This document shows positions 1-8,734 of a DNA stretch of 64,000 bases, piece after piece. A program made the translations under genes and the position numbers. Numbering within the stretch: position 1 is the stretch's first letter; the number at the start of each line of letters is the position of its first letter. Below the pieces are notes generated by a model. That model was given only the letters and a program-made list of their open reading frames with translations. It had not been told where the DNA came from and made no database searches. The stretch is from Paenibacillus sp. cl123 (GTDB lineage Bacteria; Bacillota; Bacilli; Paenibacillales; NBRC-103111): positions 1 to 64,000 of the forward strand of contig NZ_FMYY01000006.1 in the NCBI RefSeq assembly GCF_900101595.1. Reading direction: 5' to 3'.

Positions 1-2
1 AC

Positions 3-149
3 GATGGAGATCCAGAAGTGCCGCCGCAGTTTTCATGCGAAGCATGTGAGGGGGAAATGTACCCGGAATATTACAAGGGAGTTCATGGATACGAGTACCG
101 GATTGAAGAGAGGATCGGCTCTAGAGAAGTAGAAGAAAGCACAAAGTAG
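3..149 (+). CDS. C-terminal end of a small CxxC protein (partial)
   Basis: The window opens inside this gene. Frame 3 stays open until TAG at 147-149 and encodes about 48 residues. A CEAC motif (residues 12-15 of the visible part) is followed by an acidic, tyrosine-rich stretch (EMYPEYYKG). Paired cysteines with a Y/E-rich tail resemble small zinc-binding proteins common in Bacillales genomes and prophages, but I cannot assign a family. No function is claimed. The other two forward frames are less convincing, although frame 1 is open as far as 129. Confidence 0.4.
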   Translation, partial: DGDPEVPPQFSCEACEGEMYPEYYKGVHGYEYRIEERIGSREVEESTK

Positions 150-194
150 AAGAAAGGGAATGGATATGGGGTGGAAAAGCGATAGCGGCCGCCT

Positions 195-243
195 TTAAAG
201 TCGTGTTCATACCACTTCATACATTCAAAGAACACGACTTTAA
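195..243. repeat. Perfect 14-bp inverted repeat
   Basis: TTAAAGTCGTGTTC at 195-208 is repeated in exact inverse at 230-243, separated by 21 nt. No T-run follows the right arm, so this is not a standard terminator. It lies between the partial gene at the left edge and a true terminator at 307-332. It could be an operator, a recombination or attachment site, or a stable RNA fold. Confidence 0.6.
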
Positions 244-306
244 CAGCGGTTGGAAGCCCATATCCAATTCCCTCCCCATGCTCGAAAGTATGGGTTCAGA
301 CAAGGA

Positions 307-332
307 CCTAGCCGCAGGCTAGGTTTTTCTTA
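307..332 (+). terminator. Rho-independent terminator
   Basis: A perfect 7-bp stem CCTAGCC (307-313) with GGCTAGG (317-323), a 3-nt loop, then TTTTTCTT. It reads rightward and probably ends the transcript of the partial gene at the left edge. The leftward epoxide hydrolase gene ends just beyond it. Confidence 0.8.
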
Positions 333-354
333 TGGACAGCTCCGGAGCGGCCGT

Positions 355-1533
355 CTATGGCAGATTCCGGAAAAAGGCGCGGATATCGCCAATCATCAGA
401 TCCGGCGCGTCGATAGCGGGAAAGTGGGTGCCCCGCTCGAATTCGCTCCAGTGCACGAGATGGTTGGCCTGCTCGGCATAACGACGGATCGCCACGTCGG
501 ATTGCTGAAAGACGGCCACGCCTACCGGAGTGGGCGATGGGTCCTTAGGCGCCCAAGCTGCGGGATCATGCGCTCCCTCATAATACATCCTCGCTGAGGA
601 GCCCGCCGTGCCCGTCAGCCAGTACAGCATCAGGTTCGTTAAGAAGCGGTCGCGGTCTACGGCTTCCACCGCATCCCCGAAGCCGTAGAACAGCTCGGCG
701 GTCCAGGCGAGCAGGCCCGCCGGAGAGTCATGAAGTCCGTACGCTAGCGTCTGAGGTCTTGTCGATTGGATCATATTGAAGCCGAACCGTTCTTTCATGA
801 ATTGACCGAGCCGTCCCAAGCGAACCTTCTCCGCATCCGTAAGAGTCATGAAAATTTCGTCCTCCACTTGACCGAAGGGAATGAAGCCCATTGTAGCCGC
901 GTTTACGTGCACGCCTGTTACCTGCCCGGCCGCTATGCGCCCCAGCTCAGGCGCGATCATCGCGCCCATGTCTCCGCCTTGCACGCCGTAGCGCTCATAG
1001 CCCAGCCTGTTCATCAGCTCTGCAAATGCCCGGGCTGCGCGTCCGGATGTCCAACCTGCTTCCGTCGTAGGACCGGACAAGCCGAAGCCGGGGATGGAGG
1101 GGATGACCAGGTGGAACGCGTCCGCTGCATCGCCGCCGTAAGAGGTCGGATCTGTCAGCGGTCCGATCAGATCAAGGAACTCGACAGGCGATCCGGGCCA
1201 GCCGTGAACGAGCAGCAGCGGCTTCGCCTCGGATTCAGGCGATTGAATATGGAAGAAATGAATGGTGGCGCCATCGACGGTAGTCGTGAATTGTGGAAGT
1301 TCGTTAAGGCGGGCTTCCTGCTTGCGCCAATCGAAGGAGGTTTTCCAGTACTCGGTCATTTCCTTCACGAAGCTCAGCGGTACGCCATAATTCCAGCCGA
1401 AGCCGGCGATTTCTTCAGGCCAGCGCGTCAGGGAGAGGCGGGTGTGCAGATCGTCCAGCTCGGCCTGAGAGGTATGGATCTGGAAGGGGCGGATGGCATT
1501 CGGATTAGTTGAAGCGGAAGTCGTCGCTTTCAT
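355..1533 (-). CDS. Epoxide hydrolase (EHN domain plus alpha/beta hydrolase)
   Basis: This 392-residue protein has the N-terminal epoxide hydrolase domain (about residues 14-110) followed by an alpha/beta-hydrolase fold. Visible catalytic features are the HGWPGS oxyanion motif (110-115), the nucleophile Asp188 in GGDMG, a lid tyrosine in MYYEG near 310, and the catalytic histidine in RGTHFPA near 373. The family opens epoxides to vicinal diols through an ester intermediate; the substrate here is unknown. There is no signal peptide. The ATG has an AAGGAGG site. It is divergent from a WYL regulator, with a palindrome in the shared 157-bp gap, which suggests control by that regulator. Confidence 0.85.
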   Translation of the reverse strand: MKATTSASTNPNAIRPFQIHTSQAELDDLHTRLSLTRWPEEIAGFGWNYGVPLSFVKEMTEYWKTSFDWRKQEARLNELPQFTTTVDGATIHFFHIQSPESEAKPLLLVHGWPGSPVEFLDLIGPLTDPTSYGGDAADAFHLVIPSIPGFGLSGPTTEAGWTSGRAARAFAELMNRLGYERYGVQGGDMGAMIAPELGRIAAGQVTGVHVNAATMGFIPFGQVEDEIFMTLTDAEKVRLGRLGQFMKERFGFNMIQSTRPQTLAYGLHDSPAGLLAWTAELFYGFGDAVEAVDRDRFLTNLMLYWLTGTAGSSARMYYEGAHDPAAWAPKDPSPTPVGVAVFQQSDVAIRRYAEQANHLVHWSEFERGTHFPAIDAPDLMIGDIRAFFRNLP

Positions 1534-1594
1534 AGTTAAATTCCTCCTTAGAATTTGGCTGATGTCTTATGCTTTTATTCTAAGACAGTCTCCT

Positions 1595-1610
1595 TGACAA
1601 CAGTTTGTCA
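1595..1610. promoter_or_regulatory. Palindrome in divergent promoter region, candidate operator
   Basis: TGACAA-CAGT-TTGTCA is a 6-4-6 inverted repeat in the 157-bp gap between the epoxide hydrolase and the WYL regulator. On the minus strand its right half reads TTGTCA and can serve as a -35 box, with TAAAAG 17 bp downstream as a weak -10. A regulator bound here would block transcription toward the hydrolase. Binding by the adjacent WYL protein is inferred from position only. Confidence 0.45.
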
Positions 1611-1690
1611 GGGTAGTCGGCAGCGCCACAAAAAATAATCGACTTCCTGCCGGAGAGACAGTAAAGTAAAAATAAGGAGGGGGATTCGGC

Positions 1691-2671
1691 TTGAAAGTAG
1701 AACGCTTGCTCGGAATTACGATGATGCTGTTAAGCCGCCGCCGCGTGAACGCTCAAACGCTCGCAGACCGGTTCGAAGTATCGATCCGCACGATTTACCG
1801 GGATCTGGAGACGATCAATACCGCGGGCATCCCAATCGTTGCGTACACCGGGGCCGATGGCGGCTATGAGATTATGGAGCAGTTCCGGATCGATCGGCAG
1901 ATCGTCACCTTGGACGACTTACAGTCGATTCTGGCGGGCTTAAAGGGGGTACAGGCGTCGCTGGATGACCACGAAATGGACGGCCTGCTGACCAAGATCA
2001 AGGCTCTGGTGGCGAAGTCCGAGCAGAATCAGCTGGAGGAAGCGGGCGAAACTCTGCTGTTCGATACGAATCTGTGGCATGGGGGAGGCTTGAAGGATAA
2101 ATCGATCCTGGGGGCGCTTCGCCAGGCGGCCAAAAATCGGCAGGTCGCTTCATTTCTGTACACGAATACGGAAGGAATGGGCGAACAGCGGGAGGTGGAG
2201 CCGCTCGGCATCGCCTGGAAGGGATATTCCTGGTACTTGTACGCCTATTGCCGGCTGCGCGGCGACTACCGCACGTTCCGGCTGTCCCGTCTCAGCGGCT
2301 TGCGTATTCATCTGGAGCATTTCGTCAGCCGCGGGGTTCGTATGGAGGAACTGGATGCGCGTTGGGGCAATCAGGATACGGGGCAAGCCGTACAGCTCGT
2401 ACTGCGCTTTCGGCCGCGGCTTCGGGTCCGTGTGGAGGAAGCCTTCGGATTCGACCGCGTGGAAACGGCGGAGGACGGCTCGCTGCTGGTAAGAAACAGC
2501 TACCCGGACGGGCACTGGCTGACCGGGATGCTGCTCAGCTACGGGCCGGACGTTCAGGTGCTGGAGCCGGCTTACATCGCAGACAGGATCAGGAGCATGG
2601 GAGAGCAGATTGCCCAGCTTTATAAGGAAGACGCCCAGGCCGAAAGCGGCTTGACGGCCGTCAAGCGGTGA
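1691..2671 (+). CDS. HTH/WYL-domain transcriptional regulator (YafY type)
   Basis: A 326-residue regulator. Residues 1-60 form a DeoR-like winged helix (LADRFEVSIRTIYRDLETI), a linker follows, and a WYL domain lies near 150-215 (IAWKGYSWYLYAYCRLRGDYR, then FRLSRL). A C-terminal extension (about 235-315) is typical of the YafY family, whose members bind DNA and are thought to sense nucleotides or other small ligands through WYL. The TTG start is favoured because AAGGAGGGGG lies directly upstream. It is divergent from the epoxide hydrolase, which it probably controls. Confidence 0.85.
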   Translation: MKVERLLGITMMLLSRRRVNAQTLADRFEVSIRTIYRDLETINTAGIPIVAYTGADGGYEIMEQFRIDRQIVTLDDLQSILAGLKGVQASLDDHEMDGLLTKIKALVAKSEQNQLEEAGETLLFDTNLWHGGGLKDKSILGALRQAAKNRQVASFLYTNTEGMGEQREVEPLGIAWKGYSWYLYAYCRLRGDYRTFRLSRLSGLRIHLEHFVSRGVRMEELDARWGNQDTGQAVQLVLRFRPRLRVRVEEAFGFDRVETAEDGSLLVRNSYPDGHWLTGMLLSYGPDVQVLEPAYIADRIRSMGEQIAQLYKEDAQAESGLTAVKR

Positions 2672-2832
2672 GACGGGTGTGGAAGGAATCGGGAACGGGT
2701 GCGGGCAGAGGAGAGACAGGACAGGAGCGCCTTCCGGATTCCCCCGAGCAAGAACAATATGCGTGCAGGCTGTTACAATTCTCCGCGAAGTAGGGTACAC
2801 TAGTACGATGAACGAGGATTGGGAGTGGGAAC

Positions 2833-3312
2833 ATGAGCCAGGAAGAATTGATTTTGACGCAAGAGGGCTTGGAGAAGATTGAGGAGGAGCTGCGGGAGCT
2901 CAAAACCGTCAAGCGCAAGGAGCTGTCCGAGCGTCTGAAGGTGGCGATCAGCTACGGCGACCTCAAGGAGAACAGCGAATATCACTCGGCCAAGGATGAC
3001 CAGGCGTTTATGGAAACCCGCATCCTGGTCTTGGAGCGCATGCTGAAGAACGCCAAGGTAGTGGCTGCGAGCGACCTGAATCTGAGCGAGGTCGGCGTTG
3101 GCGCCGTCGTAATCCTGCATGATATCGAGTTCGACGAGAAGCTCGAATACCGGATCGTCGGCTCGGCTGAAGCGAATGTGGCGGAGAACAAAATTTCCTA
3201 CGAAAGCCCGCTGGGCAAAGAGCTGCTCGGCAAGCGGGTAGGCGATAAGATCAACGTGAATGCGCCAATGGGCGTTCTCCGGTACGAGCTGCTTGAGATC
3301 AAGGCAGACTGA
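2833..3312 (+). CDS. greA: Transcription elongation factor GreA
   Basis: A 159-residue protein, the usual GreA length. The N-terminal half is the antiparallel coiled coil carrying the acidic tip (YGDLKENSEYHSAKD, about residues 41-55). The C-terminal half is the FKBP-like domain that docks on RNA polymerase. GreA inserts the coiled coil into the secondary channel and stimulates cleavage of backtracked transcripts. The ATG is preceded by GGAGTGGGA. It stands alone with its own terminator. Many Bacillales carry more than one Gre-type protein, so this may be a paralogue. Confidence 0.92.
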   Translation: MSQEELILTQEGLEKIEEELRELKTVKRKELSERLKVAISYGDLKENSEYHSAKDDQAFMETRILVLERMLKNAKVVAASDLNLSEVGVGAVVILHDIEFDEKLEYRIVGSAEANVAENKISYESPLGKELLGKRVGDKINVNAPMGVLRYELLEIKAD

Positions 3313-3338
3313 CGAAAGAAACGGAGACGATGGAATAA

Positions 3339-3365
3339 GGCTCCCTCGGATGAGGGAGTCTTGTT
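3339..3365 (+). terminator. Terminator after greA
   Basis: GGCTCCCTC (3339-3347) and GAGGGAGTC (3352-3360) pair across a 4-nt loop and are followed by TTGTT. It lies 26 bp beyond the greA stop. The T-tract is short, so efficiency is uncertain. Confidence 0.65.
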
Positions 3366-3588
3366 CGCGCGGCAGGAAGTTTAACCCCTCTGCAGAACGA
3401 AAGCATGAGGAGGATTTTTTCCGAAAAGCGGTATATTCTTGCAGTTGGGAGAGGGTGCAGGAGCCGGGGGTACGCAGCGGAGCAGGGTGTACCTGGCTCG
3501 CCATCCACCGTACGTCCGGCTGTGCGCAAGGATGCCAACAAGAGCTTTTCATAAAGCAAGCAGCCGTTATGACGCCCGCCGTATTGCT

Positions 3589-4440
3589 TTATTTCAAAAT
3601 ATCGCGCAGAGCCGTCTCCAGCCGCTCGAAAGTGAAGGTATAACCCTCCTGCATCAGCCGCTCGGGAATAACCCAGCGGCTCTTCAGGATCAGCTCGGTT
3701 TCGGTCTTCAGCGCATACGCGCCGACCTCCAGCATCCAGCGGGCTGCCGGCAAGCCCAGCTTGCGGTTCATCGCCGTGCGCAGCTGCTTCATCAGCTCGC
3801 GGTTGGTCACCGGATAAGGGGCGGAGCAGTTGAATATGCCGCTGAGGTCTTCGCGCTGCTGCAGGAACCGGATGATTCCATACAGATCCTCCACATGAAT
3901 CCAGCTGAACTTCTGATTCCCGGAGCCTTGGACGCCGCCTAGCCCGAACCGGACGAGGTTGCGATAAGGGGTCATAACCCCGCCGCCGGGTCCCAGCACG
4001 ATCGCGATGCGCAGCGCCGCCTGCCGGGTGCTCGGCAGCCGGAACGAGAAGAAGGCTTTCTCCCAAGCCTTGGCTACGTCAACGGAGAAGCCGGAGCCCA
4101 ACTCGCCGCCCTCTTCCGTCATCGGGCGGTCCTCAGCATGCCTGTAGATCGTGGCGGTGCTGGAATTCAGCCACAGCGCAGGCGGCTTCGCACAAGCAAG
4201 CACCGCCTCCCCCAGCGCCTCGGTCGTCTCGGTCCGCGACTCCAGGATCGCCTGCTTGTTGGCCTCGTTATATCGGCAGTTGACCGACTTGCCGGCCAGG
4301 TTGATCAGCAGCTCGGCTTGCTCCAAGGCGCTGACGATGCCGCTCTTGTCATGCCAAGCTATATGCCCGGGCTGCCGGGAGATGATGAGGACTTGGTAGC
4401 CGAGCCGTTGATCCGGCAGCGGCTGGCGCTTAGCTATGCG
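3589..4440 (-). pseudogene. TIGR01777-type NAD-dependent epimerase, N-terminus missing
   Basis: The encoded residues match the YfcH/SulA-like SDR-type epimerase family: INLAGKSVNCRY, the SSTATIYR active-site strand, GPGGGVMTPYRNLVRFGLGG, FSWIHVEDL, and a DUF1731-like C-terminus. Homologues begin with a glycine-rich Rossmann motif (GGTGFIG). Here the open frame starts only after an in-frame TAG at 4441-4443 and retains just the following strand (QVLIISRQPGH), so the nucleotide-binding loop is absent in all frames upstream. The only in-frame common start is TTG at 4326, without a ribosome site. A decayed gene is most likely; an N-terminally truncated product of 245 residues is possible. Confidence 0.65.
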
Positions 4441-4451
4441 CTAAAGGTCGA

Positions 4452-4634
4452 TCAGTGGGAAATATCGCATTTATTCAGGATAAATGAGATTTGGTTCTCC
4501 AGCCGGTTGATTCGCTCCTGGGCTTCCAGGCTTTCCGTGCTCTGCCCTCTCAGCGCAGCAAGCTCCTGCTTGAGCTGATGAAGATCGTCTCCCGCCCGGG
4601 CGCAGTCATAGCTGCTCTCGATATTGTCCAGCAT
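4452..4634 (-). CDS. Small coiled-coil protein, unknown
   Basis: A 60-residue acidic protein dominated by a predicted heptad pattern (LHQLKQELAALRGQ, then ERINRLENQISFIL), so probably a short coiled coil. The ATG has a good GGGAGGAAG site 6 nt upstream, which supports a real gene. It ends 9 bp before the in-frame stop that truncates the downstream epimerase remnant on the same strand, so it occupies the place where the epimerase start would be expected. No family recognised. Confidence 0.5.
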   Translation of the reverse strand: MLDNIESSYDCARAGDDLHQLKQELAALRGQSTESLEAQERINRLENQISFILNKCDISH

Positions 4635-4815
4635 GTCGCTTCCTCCCTTTCCATAGATGTACTTCCCTATTATGGAGGTTTTGGCCTAACTTATGCAGTC
4701 TGCCGCAACCCGTCGGTAGGCTTTTTGGACGATTGGCCGCCTCTTTTGGCCCAAGCCGGCTGCGCTGCGCTCACATATCCTATTTCAAAATACTTAGCAA
4801 AATGGAGATGAAGAG

Positions 4816-5628
4816 ATGGCCGCCTCCCCCCAGGCTTCGATCAGCAGCCAGACGAAAATCGACGTACTCATCCCTGCGATCGAGAAGGATATGAAAACCC
4901 TCCCCCATGTTATTGACGCCGTGCGGAAATATGTGCGTCATCCGATCGGCAGCATACTGATCGTCGCTCCCCGCAAGGGAAGCTTGATTGAGCTGTGCCG
5001 CCGCAAGGGCTGCCGGTTCGTCGATGAAAATACGGTCTTTCCCTTGACCAAAAAGGATATGAACTACCGGTCCCGGACCTGGGACCGCTCTGGCTGGCTG
5101 TTTCAGCAGCTGCTGAAGTTTTGCGGAGATACCTTGTGCACGGCGGACTACTTTCTGGTTATCGATGCCGATACGGTGCTGATCCGGCCGCATACGTTCC
5201 TGTCCGGCGGAAAAACGGTTTTCTACTGCCGGAACTGGAGCCAGCCGGAGTATTTCCGAACCTACCGCAAGCTGCTGGGAAGGAAGCGCTCCGCCTCCGT
5301 TTCGTTCGTGACCCACTATATGCTGTTCAAGAGAACGAAGCTGCGGCAGCTGAAAAAGACGATCGAAGCGAAGCATGGCATGAAATGGTATCATGCGATC
5401 CTGCGAAGTATGAACAAGTCGCGGCAGTTTGCCTTCTCCGAGTTCGAAACGTATGGCAACTATCTTCACTCCGCCTCTCCGGGCCAGCTGATTCTGAAGC
5501 GGGCATTGAACCGAAGCCTGCATACCGGCATAGCCAAGCTGTCAGCCGGACGGGTCCGGCAGCTGGCGCGCTCCTACCGGTCGATCTCGTTTCATGAACG
5601 CAAGGGCTATGTGCGGAAGCCCAAGTAG
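4816..5628 (+). CDS. DUF6492 family glycosyltransferase-like protein
   Basis: A 270-residue protein matching DUF6492, a GT-A-like family. It begins with a beta strand typical of these folds (IDVLIPAIEKDM, about residues 16-27) and has a DxD-type metal-binding motif in VIDADTVL near 114-121. A conserved aromatic/histidine segment follows (SFVTHYMLFKR). There is no signal peptide. The ribosome site is GGAGATGAAGAG. The next gene makes GDP-mannose, so a role in assembling a mannose-containing surface glycan is plausible. Acceptor and donor are unknown. Confidence 0.7.
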   Translation: MAASPQASISSQTKIDVLIPAIEKDMKTLPHVIDAVRKYVRHPIGSILIVAPRKGSLIELCRRKGCRFVDENTVFPLTKKDMNYRSRTWDRSGWLFQQLLKFCGDTLCTADYFLVIDADTVLIRPHTFLSGGKTVFYCRNWSQPEYFRTYRKLLGRKRSASVSFVTHYMLFKRTKLRQLKKTIEAKHGMKWYHAILRSMNKSRQFAFSEFETYGNYLHSASPGQLILKRALNRSLHTGIAKLSAGRVRQLARSYRSISFHERKGYVRKPK

Positions 5629-5723
5629 GCAGGACATCTAAATCATGGCTGTAGACCAGGCGTCTTCCGGTCCTGCGGGGCCAGCGAAGGCCGTCTGTCT
5701 TGTCCAGAGGGAGGTACGAAAGC

Positions 5724-7292
5724 GTGCGGATCGTTCTGCTGTCCGGCGGCTCGGGTAAACGATTATGGCCGCTGTCTAACGAGGTAAGATCCAAAGCATT
5801 CCTCAAGCTGCTGCCCGCTGACGGGGGCGTCCTGGAATCCATGATCCAGCGCGTCTGCCGCCAGCTGGAGGCCGCAGGCTTGCTCGCCGCCACCTCGATC
5901 GTCGCCCATCGGAGCCAGCTGGACTTGATACGCAATCATGTGGGCGAACAGCTGCCGATTATCGCGGAGCCGCATAAGCGGGGGACTTTTACCGCGATAG
6001 CGCTGGCATCGGCCTATTGGCATGCGGAGAGAGGGGCGGACGAGGGAGAAACGATATGCGTGCTGCCGGTTGATTCATTTGCAGATCCGGATTTCTTCCG
6101 TCAGCTTCAGGCCTTCCCTGCCGTTCTAGCGGAATCCGGCGCCGATCTGGCCTTGCTTGGCACAGTGCCGGCGTTTCCGTCGGATCAGTTCGGCTATATG
6201 GTGCCTGCTGCGCAGCCGGATCAGGAGAGAGGGTGGTTTTCCGTCGCGAGGTTCGTGGAGAAGCCCGATGAGCGGCAAGCCACGGAGCTAGTCCGGGCGA
6301 ATGCCTTGTGGAACTGCGGCGTGTTTGCTTTCCGGCTTGGCTTTATGCTCGCTGAGCTGGAGAGGAGGGCTTGGCCCGCCGATCGCAGACAACTGCTGGA
6401 GCTGTATGAACAGCTTACGGAATTGAGCTTCGACCGGGAAGTGGCGGAGAGGAGCCGGAAGGCGGTCGCCATTCCTTACCGGGGGCGCTGGAATGATCTA
6501 GGCAGCTGGGAAGCTCTGACTCAGCAGCTGGACAGTCAGGTCATCGGCTCAGGCCAGATTTCGCAGGATTCGGTCAATACTCATCTGATCAATGAGCTCG
6601 GCTATCCCATCCATGTGATCGATATGTCCGATGCCATAGTGGCGGCCAGCTCTGACGGCATTCTGGTCGCAAGCAAGCGCGGCTCCAGCCGGATCAAGGA
6701 ACGGCTGGCGGGCGCCCCGCAGATGGCCAGATACGAGGAAACGCGGTGGGGAACCAGTCGCGTGCTGGATATGACGGGGGAAGATCCCGGTACCCAGGTC
6801 ATTACGAACAAGCTCGAGCTGCTGCCGGGCAAGCACACCGGCTATCGGCGGCATGCCGGACACAAGGAAATATGGACGATTGTTTCGGGTACGGGGGAGC
6901 TGGCGCTGGACGGGCAGCTGCAGCGGATCGCCTCCGGCGATGTGCTGCAGATTGTCCGCGGAGCCAAACACGCCTTGAGGGCGATCACACAGCTGGAGGT
7001 GATCCAGATCATCGTCATAACCCACGGCGGGGCGGAGGCTGCCGGAGGGTTTGGAGACGAAGCTGGGAATGGAGCGGGGAACCAAGCAGGGGGAAAGGCC
7101 GGCGAAAGCTCCGGCGACAAGGCCGAATCTAAGATTGGCGGCGGGACTGGACAAGAGCCTGCCCTTAAAACTTGTGAAAATTCCGCCGTCCCGTCCCCGG
7201 ACTGCGGCGAACCCGACGCCTGCCGGCCGGCGATGACCTGGGAGGAAACGCTTCGGCTGTGCGGGATCCCGGATTCGGCATCATCAGACTGA
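5724..7292 (+). CDS. manC: Mannose-1-phosphate guanylyltransferase (GMP/PMI-like) with Gly-rich tail
   Basis: The protein has a nucleotidyltransferase domain (LSGGSGKRLWPLS at residues 5-17, FVEKPDE near 181) and a C-terminal cupin (HTGYRRHAGHKEIW near 375, GDVLQIV near 408) typical of the fused mannose-1-phosphate guanylyltransferase/isomerase family. It should make GDP-mannose from mannose 1-phosphate and GTP. GTG at 5724 is chosen because GGGAGG lies 9 nt upstream; a TTG 24 nt earlier has no site. After the cupin, from about residue 434, comes a roughly 60-residue Gly/Ala/Glu/Lys-rich segment and a short conserved-looking end (MTWEETLRLCGIP), an unusual insertion. It follows the DUF6492 gene. 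Confidence 0.85.
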   Translation: MRIVLLSGGSGKRLWPLSNEVRSKAFLKLLPADGGVLESMIQRVCRQLEAAGLLAATSIVAHRSQLDLIRNHVGEQLPIIAEPHKRGTFTAIALASAYWHAERGADEGETICVLPVDSFADPDFFRQLQAFPAVLAESGADLALLGTVPAFPSDQFGYMVPAAQPDQERGWFSVARFVEKPDERQATELVRANALWNCGVFAFRLGFMLAELERRAWPADRRQLLELYEQLTELSFDREVAERSRKAVAIPYRGRWNDLGSWEALTQQLDSQVIGSGQISQDSVNTHLINELGYPIHVIDMSDAIVAASSDGILVASKRGSSRIKERLAGAPQMARYEETRWGTSRVLDMTGEDPGTQVITNKLELLPGKHTGYRRHAGHKEIWTIVSGTGELALDGQLQRIASGDVLQIVRGAKHALRAITQLEVIQIIVITHGGAEAAGGFGDEAGNGAGNQAGGKAGESSGDKAESKIGGGTGQEPALKTCENSAVPSPDCGEPDACRPAMTWEETLRLCGIPDSASSD

Positions 7293-7484
7293 CGCCTGGA
7301 ATGTGCGGGCTTCTGGCGGTAACCCGGCCGCCGGATGACGGTGCATGCAGCTCCGGGCTCCGGGACAGCCGCTGTCTAAAACTCCCCTTGTGTTCACCCG
7401 GCAATTTTGGGACAATAGGAGGAGATGGGCAGCTTCGGCCATACGGCCGGACAGCATGAATTTTACCGTCTTGAAAAGAGGATT

Positions 7485-8570
7485 ATGATGAATCAAGCAT
7501 CTATATATGGATTGACCCTGGAGCAGCTGGCCGCATGGCTGTCGGAGCGCGGACACAAGCGGTCGAGGGCGCTGCAGGTATGGGAGTGGCTGTATCGCAA
7601 GCGCGTCTCAGACTTCTCCGAGATGACGGATGTGCATCCGTCATGCGTTCAGCTGCTTGCGGACCATTTCGTCATCCAGACGCTGACGGAGCATGTGAAG
7701 CAGGAATCGGCGGACGGCACGGTCAAGTTTTTGCTGAAGCTGGAGGACGGCAATCTGATCGAAACGGTGCTGATGCGGCATAAGTTCGGCCTGTCGGTCT
7801 GCGTGACGACCCAGGTCGGCTGCAACATCGGCTGCAGCTTCTGCGCGAGCGGTCTGCTTGCCAAGAGCCGTGATCTGTCCAGCGGAGAGATCGTGGGGCA
7901 GATTATGAAGGTGCAGCAGCATCTCGATCTGGCAGGCCAAGGAGAGCGGGTCAGTCATATCGTGGTGATGGGGATCGGCGAGCCGTTCGATAATTATACG
8001 CATATGGCCAACTTCATCCGGATCGTCAAAGATCACAAGGGACTGGCTATCGGGGCGAGGCATATTACCGTGTCGACGAGCGGGCTGGCGGACAAGATCG
8101 TGGAGTTCACCGACTCGGATCTGCAGGTCAATCTGGCGATCTCTCTCCATGCGCCGAACAATGAGCTCCGTACGCGCATTATGAAGATCAACCGCGCCAT
8201 TCCGATCGAGAAGCTGATGCAGGCTATCGATTACTATTTGTCCAAGATGAAGCGCAGGGTGACGCTGGAGTACATTCTGCTGCGGGACGTCAATGACCGC
8301 CGCGAGCATGCGCTTGAGCTGGCGGAGCTGATCGGCGGACGGCGGCAGCAGGTGAACGTGAACCTGATTCCCTACAATCCCGTGGATGAGCACAGCCAAT
8401 ATCAGCGGAGCGACCGGGAGACCATCCTGGCGTTCTATGATGCGCTGAAGAAGCAAGGGGTCAGCGTCAGCGTCCGTCTGGAGCATGGCACGGATATTGA
8501 CGCCGCCTGCGGGCAGCTGCGCAGCAAGCAGATCAAGAAGGACAAGGCGGCCCCGACGACTGCGGGTTAA
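7485..8570 (+). CDS. rlmN: Dual-specificity RNA methyltransferase RlmN-like (radical SAM)
   Basis: A 361-residue radical SAM enzyme. The Fe-S motif is C113-x3-C117-x2-C120 (GCNIGCSFC), followed by MGIGEPFDN, the ITVSTSG strand, [11 protein letters not shown], and a C-terminal DIDAACGQL with the methyl-carrying cysteine. RlmN methylates C2 of A2503 in 23S rRNA and A37 of some tRNAs. The N-terminal [11 protein letters not shown] and WEWLYRKRV segments are typical of RlmN rather than Cfr. ATG 7485 or 7488 follows AAAGAGG. It may be one of several paralogues. Confidence 0.88.
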   Translation: MMNQASIYGLTLEQLAAWLSERGHKRSRALQVWEWLYRKRVSDFSEMTDVHPSCVQLLADHFVIQTLTEHVKQESADGTVKFLLKLEDGNLIETVLMRHKFGLSVCVTTQVGCNIGCSFCASGLLAKSRDLSSGEIVGQIMKVQQHLDLAGQGERVSHIVVMGIGEPFDNYTHMANFIRIVKDHKGLAIGARHITVSTSGLADKIVEFTDSDLQVNLAISLHAPNNELRTRIMKINRAIPIEKLMQAIDYYLSKMKRRVTLEYILLRDVNDRREHALELAELIGGRRQQVNVNLIPYNPVDEHSQYQRSDRETILAFYDALKKQGVSVSVRLEHGTDIDAACGQLRSKQIKKDKAAPTTAG

Positions 8571-8667
8571 GCCACAGGCGGGACCGGGCGGCCCCGACAC
8601 CCGCCGGTTAAGTCACGGGCAGCCGTGCGGCCGCAGCAGTCTGCCGCCCGCCGTTTGCCCGCCAACA

Positions 8668-8716
8668 AACGCAAAACCCCCTCCGGCTATACGAGAGCCT
8701 GAGGGGGTTTTGCGTT
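8668..8716. terminator. Bidirectional terminator between convergent genes
   Basis: Perfect 16-bp arms (8668-8683 and 8701-8716) around a 17-nt loop, with A-rich left and T-rich right flanks inside the stem (AAAACCCCCTC / GAGGGGGTTTT). It sits between rlmN (rightward) and the MDR dehydrogenase (leftward) and can serve both. Confidence 0.9.
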
Positions 8717-8734
8717 AGCCGGGAAAGCGGCGGG

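Noticed and set aside
7485..8570. Cfr-type resistance methyltransferase
   Set aside because: N-terminal segments, MGIGEPFDN and ISLHAPN follow RlmN. Cfr differs in these motifs.
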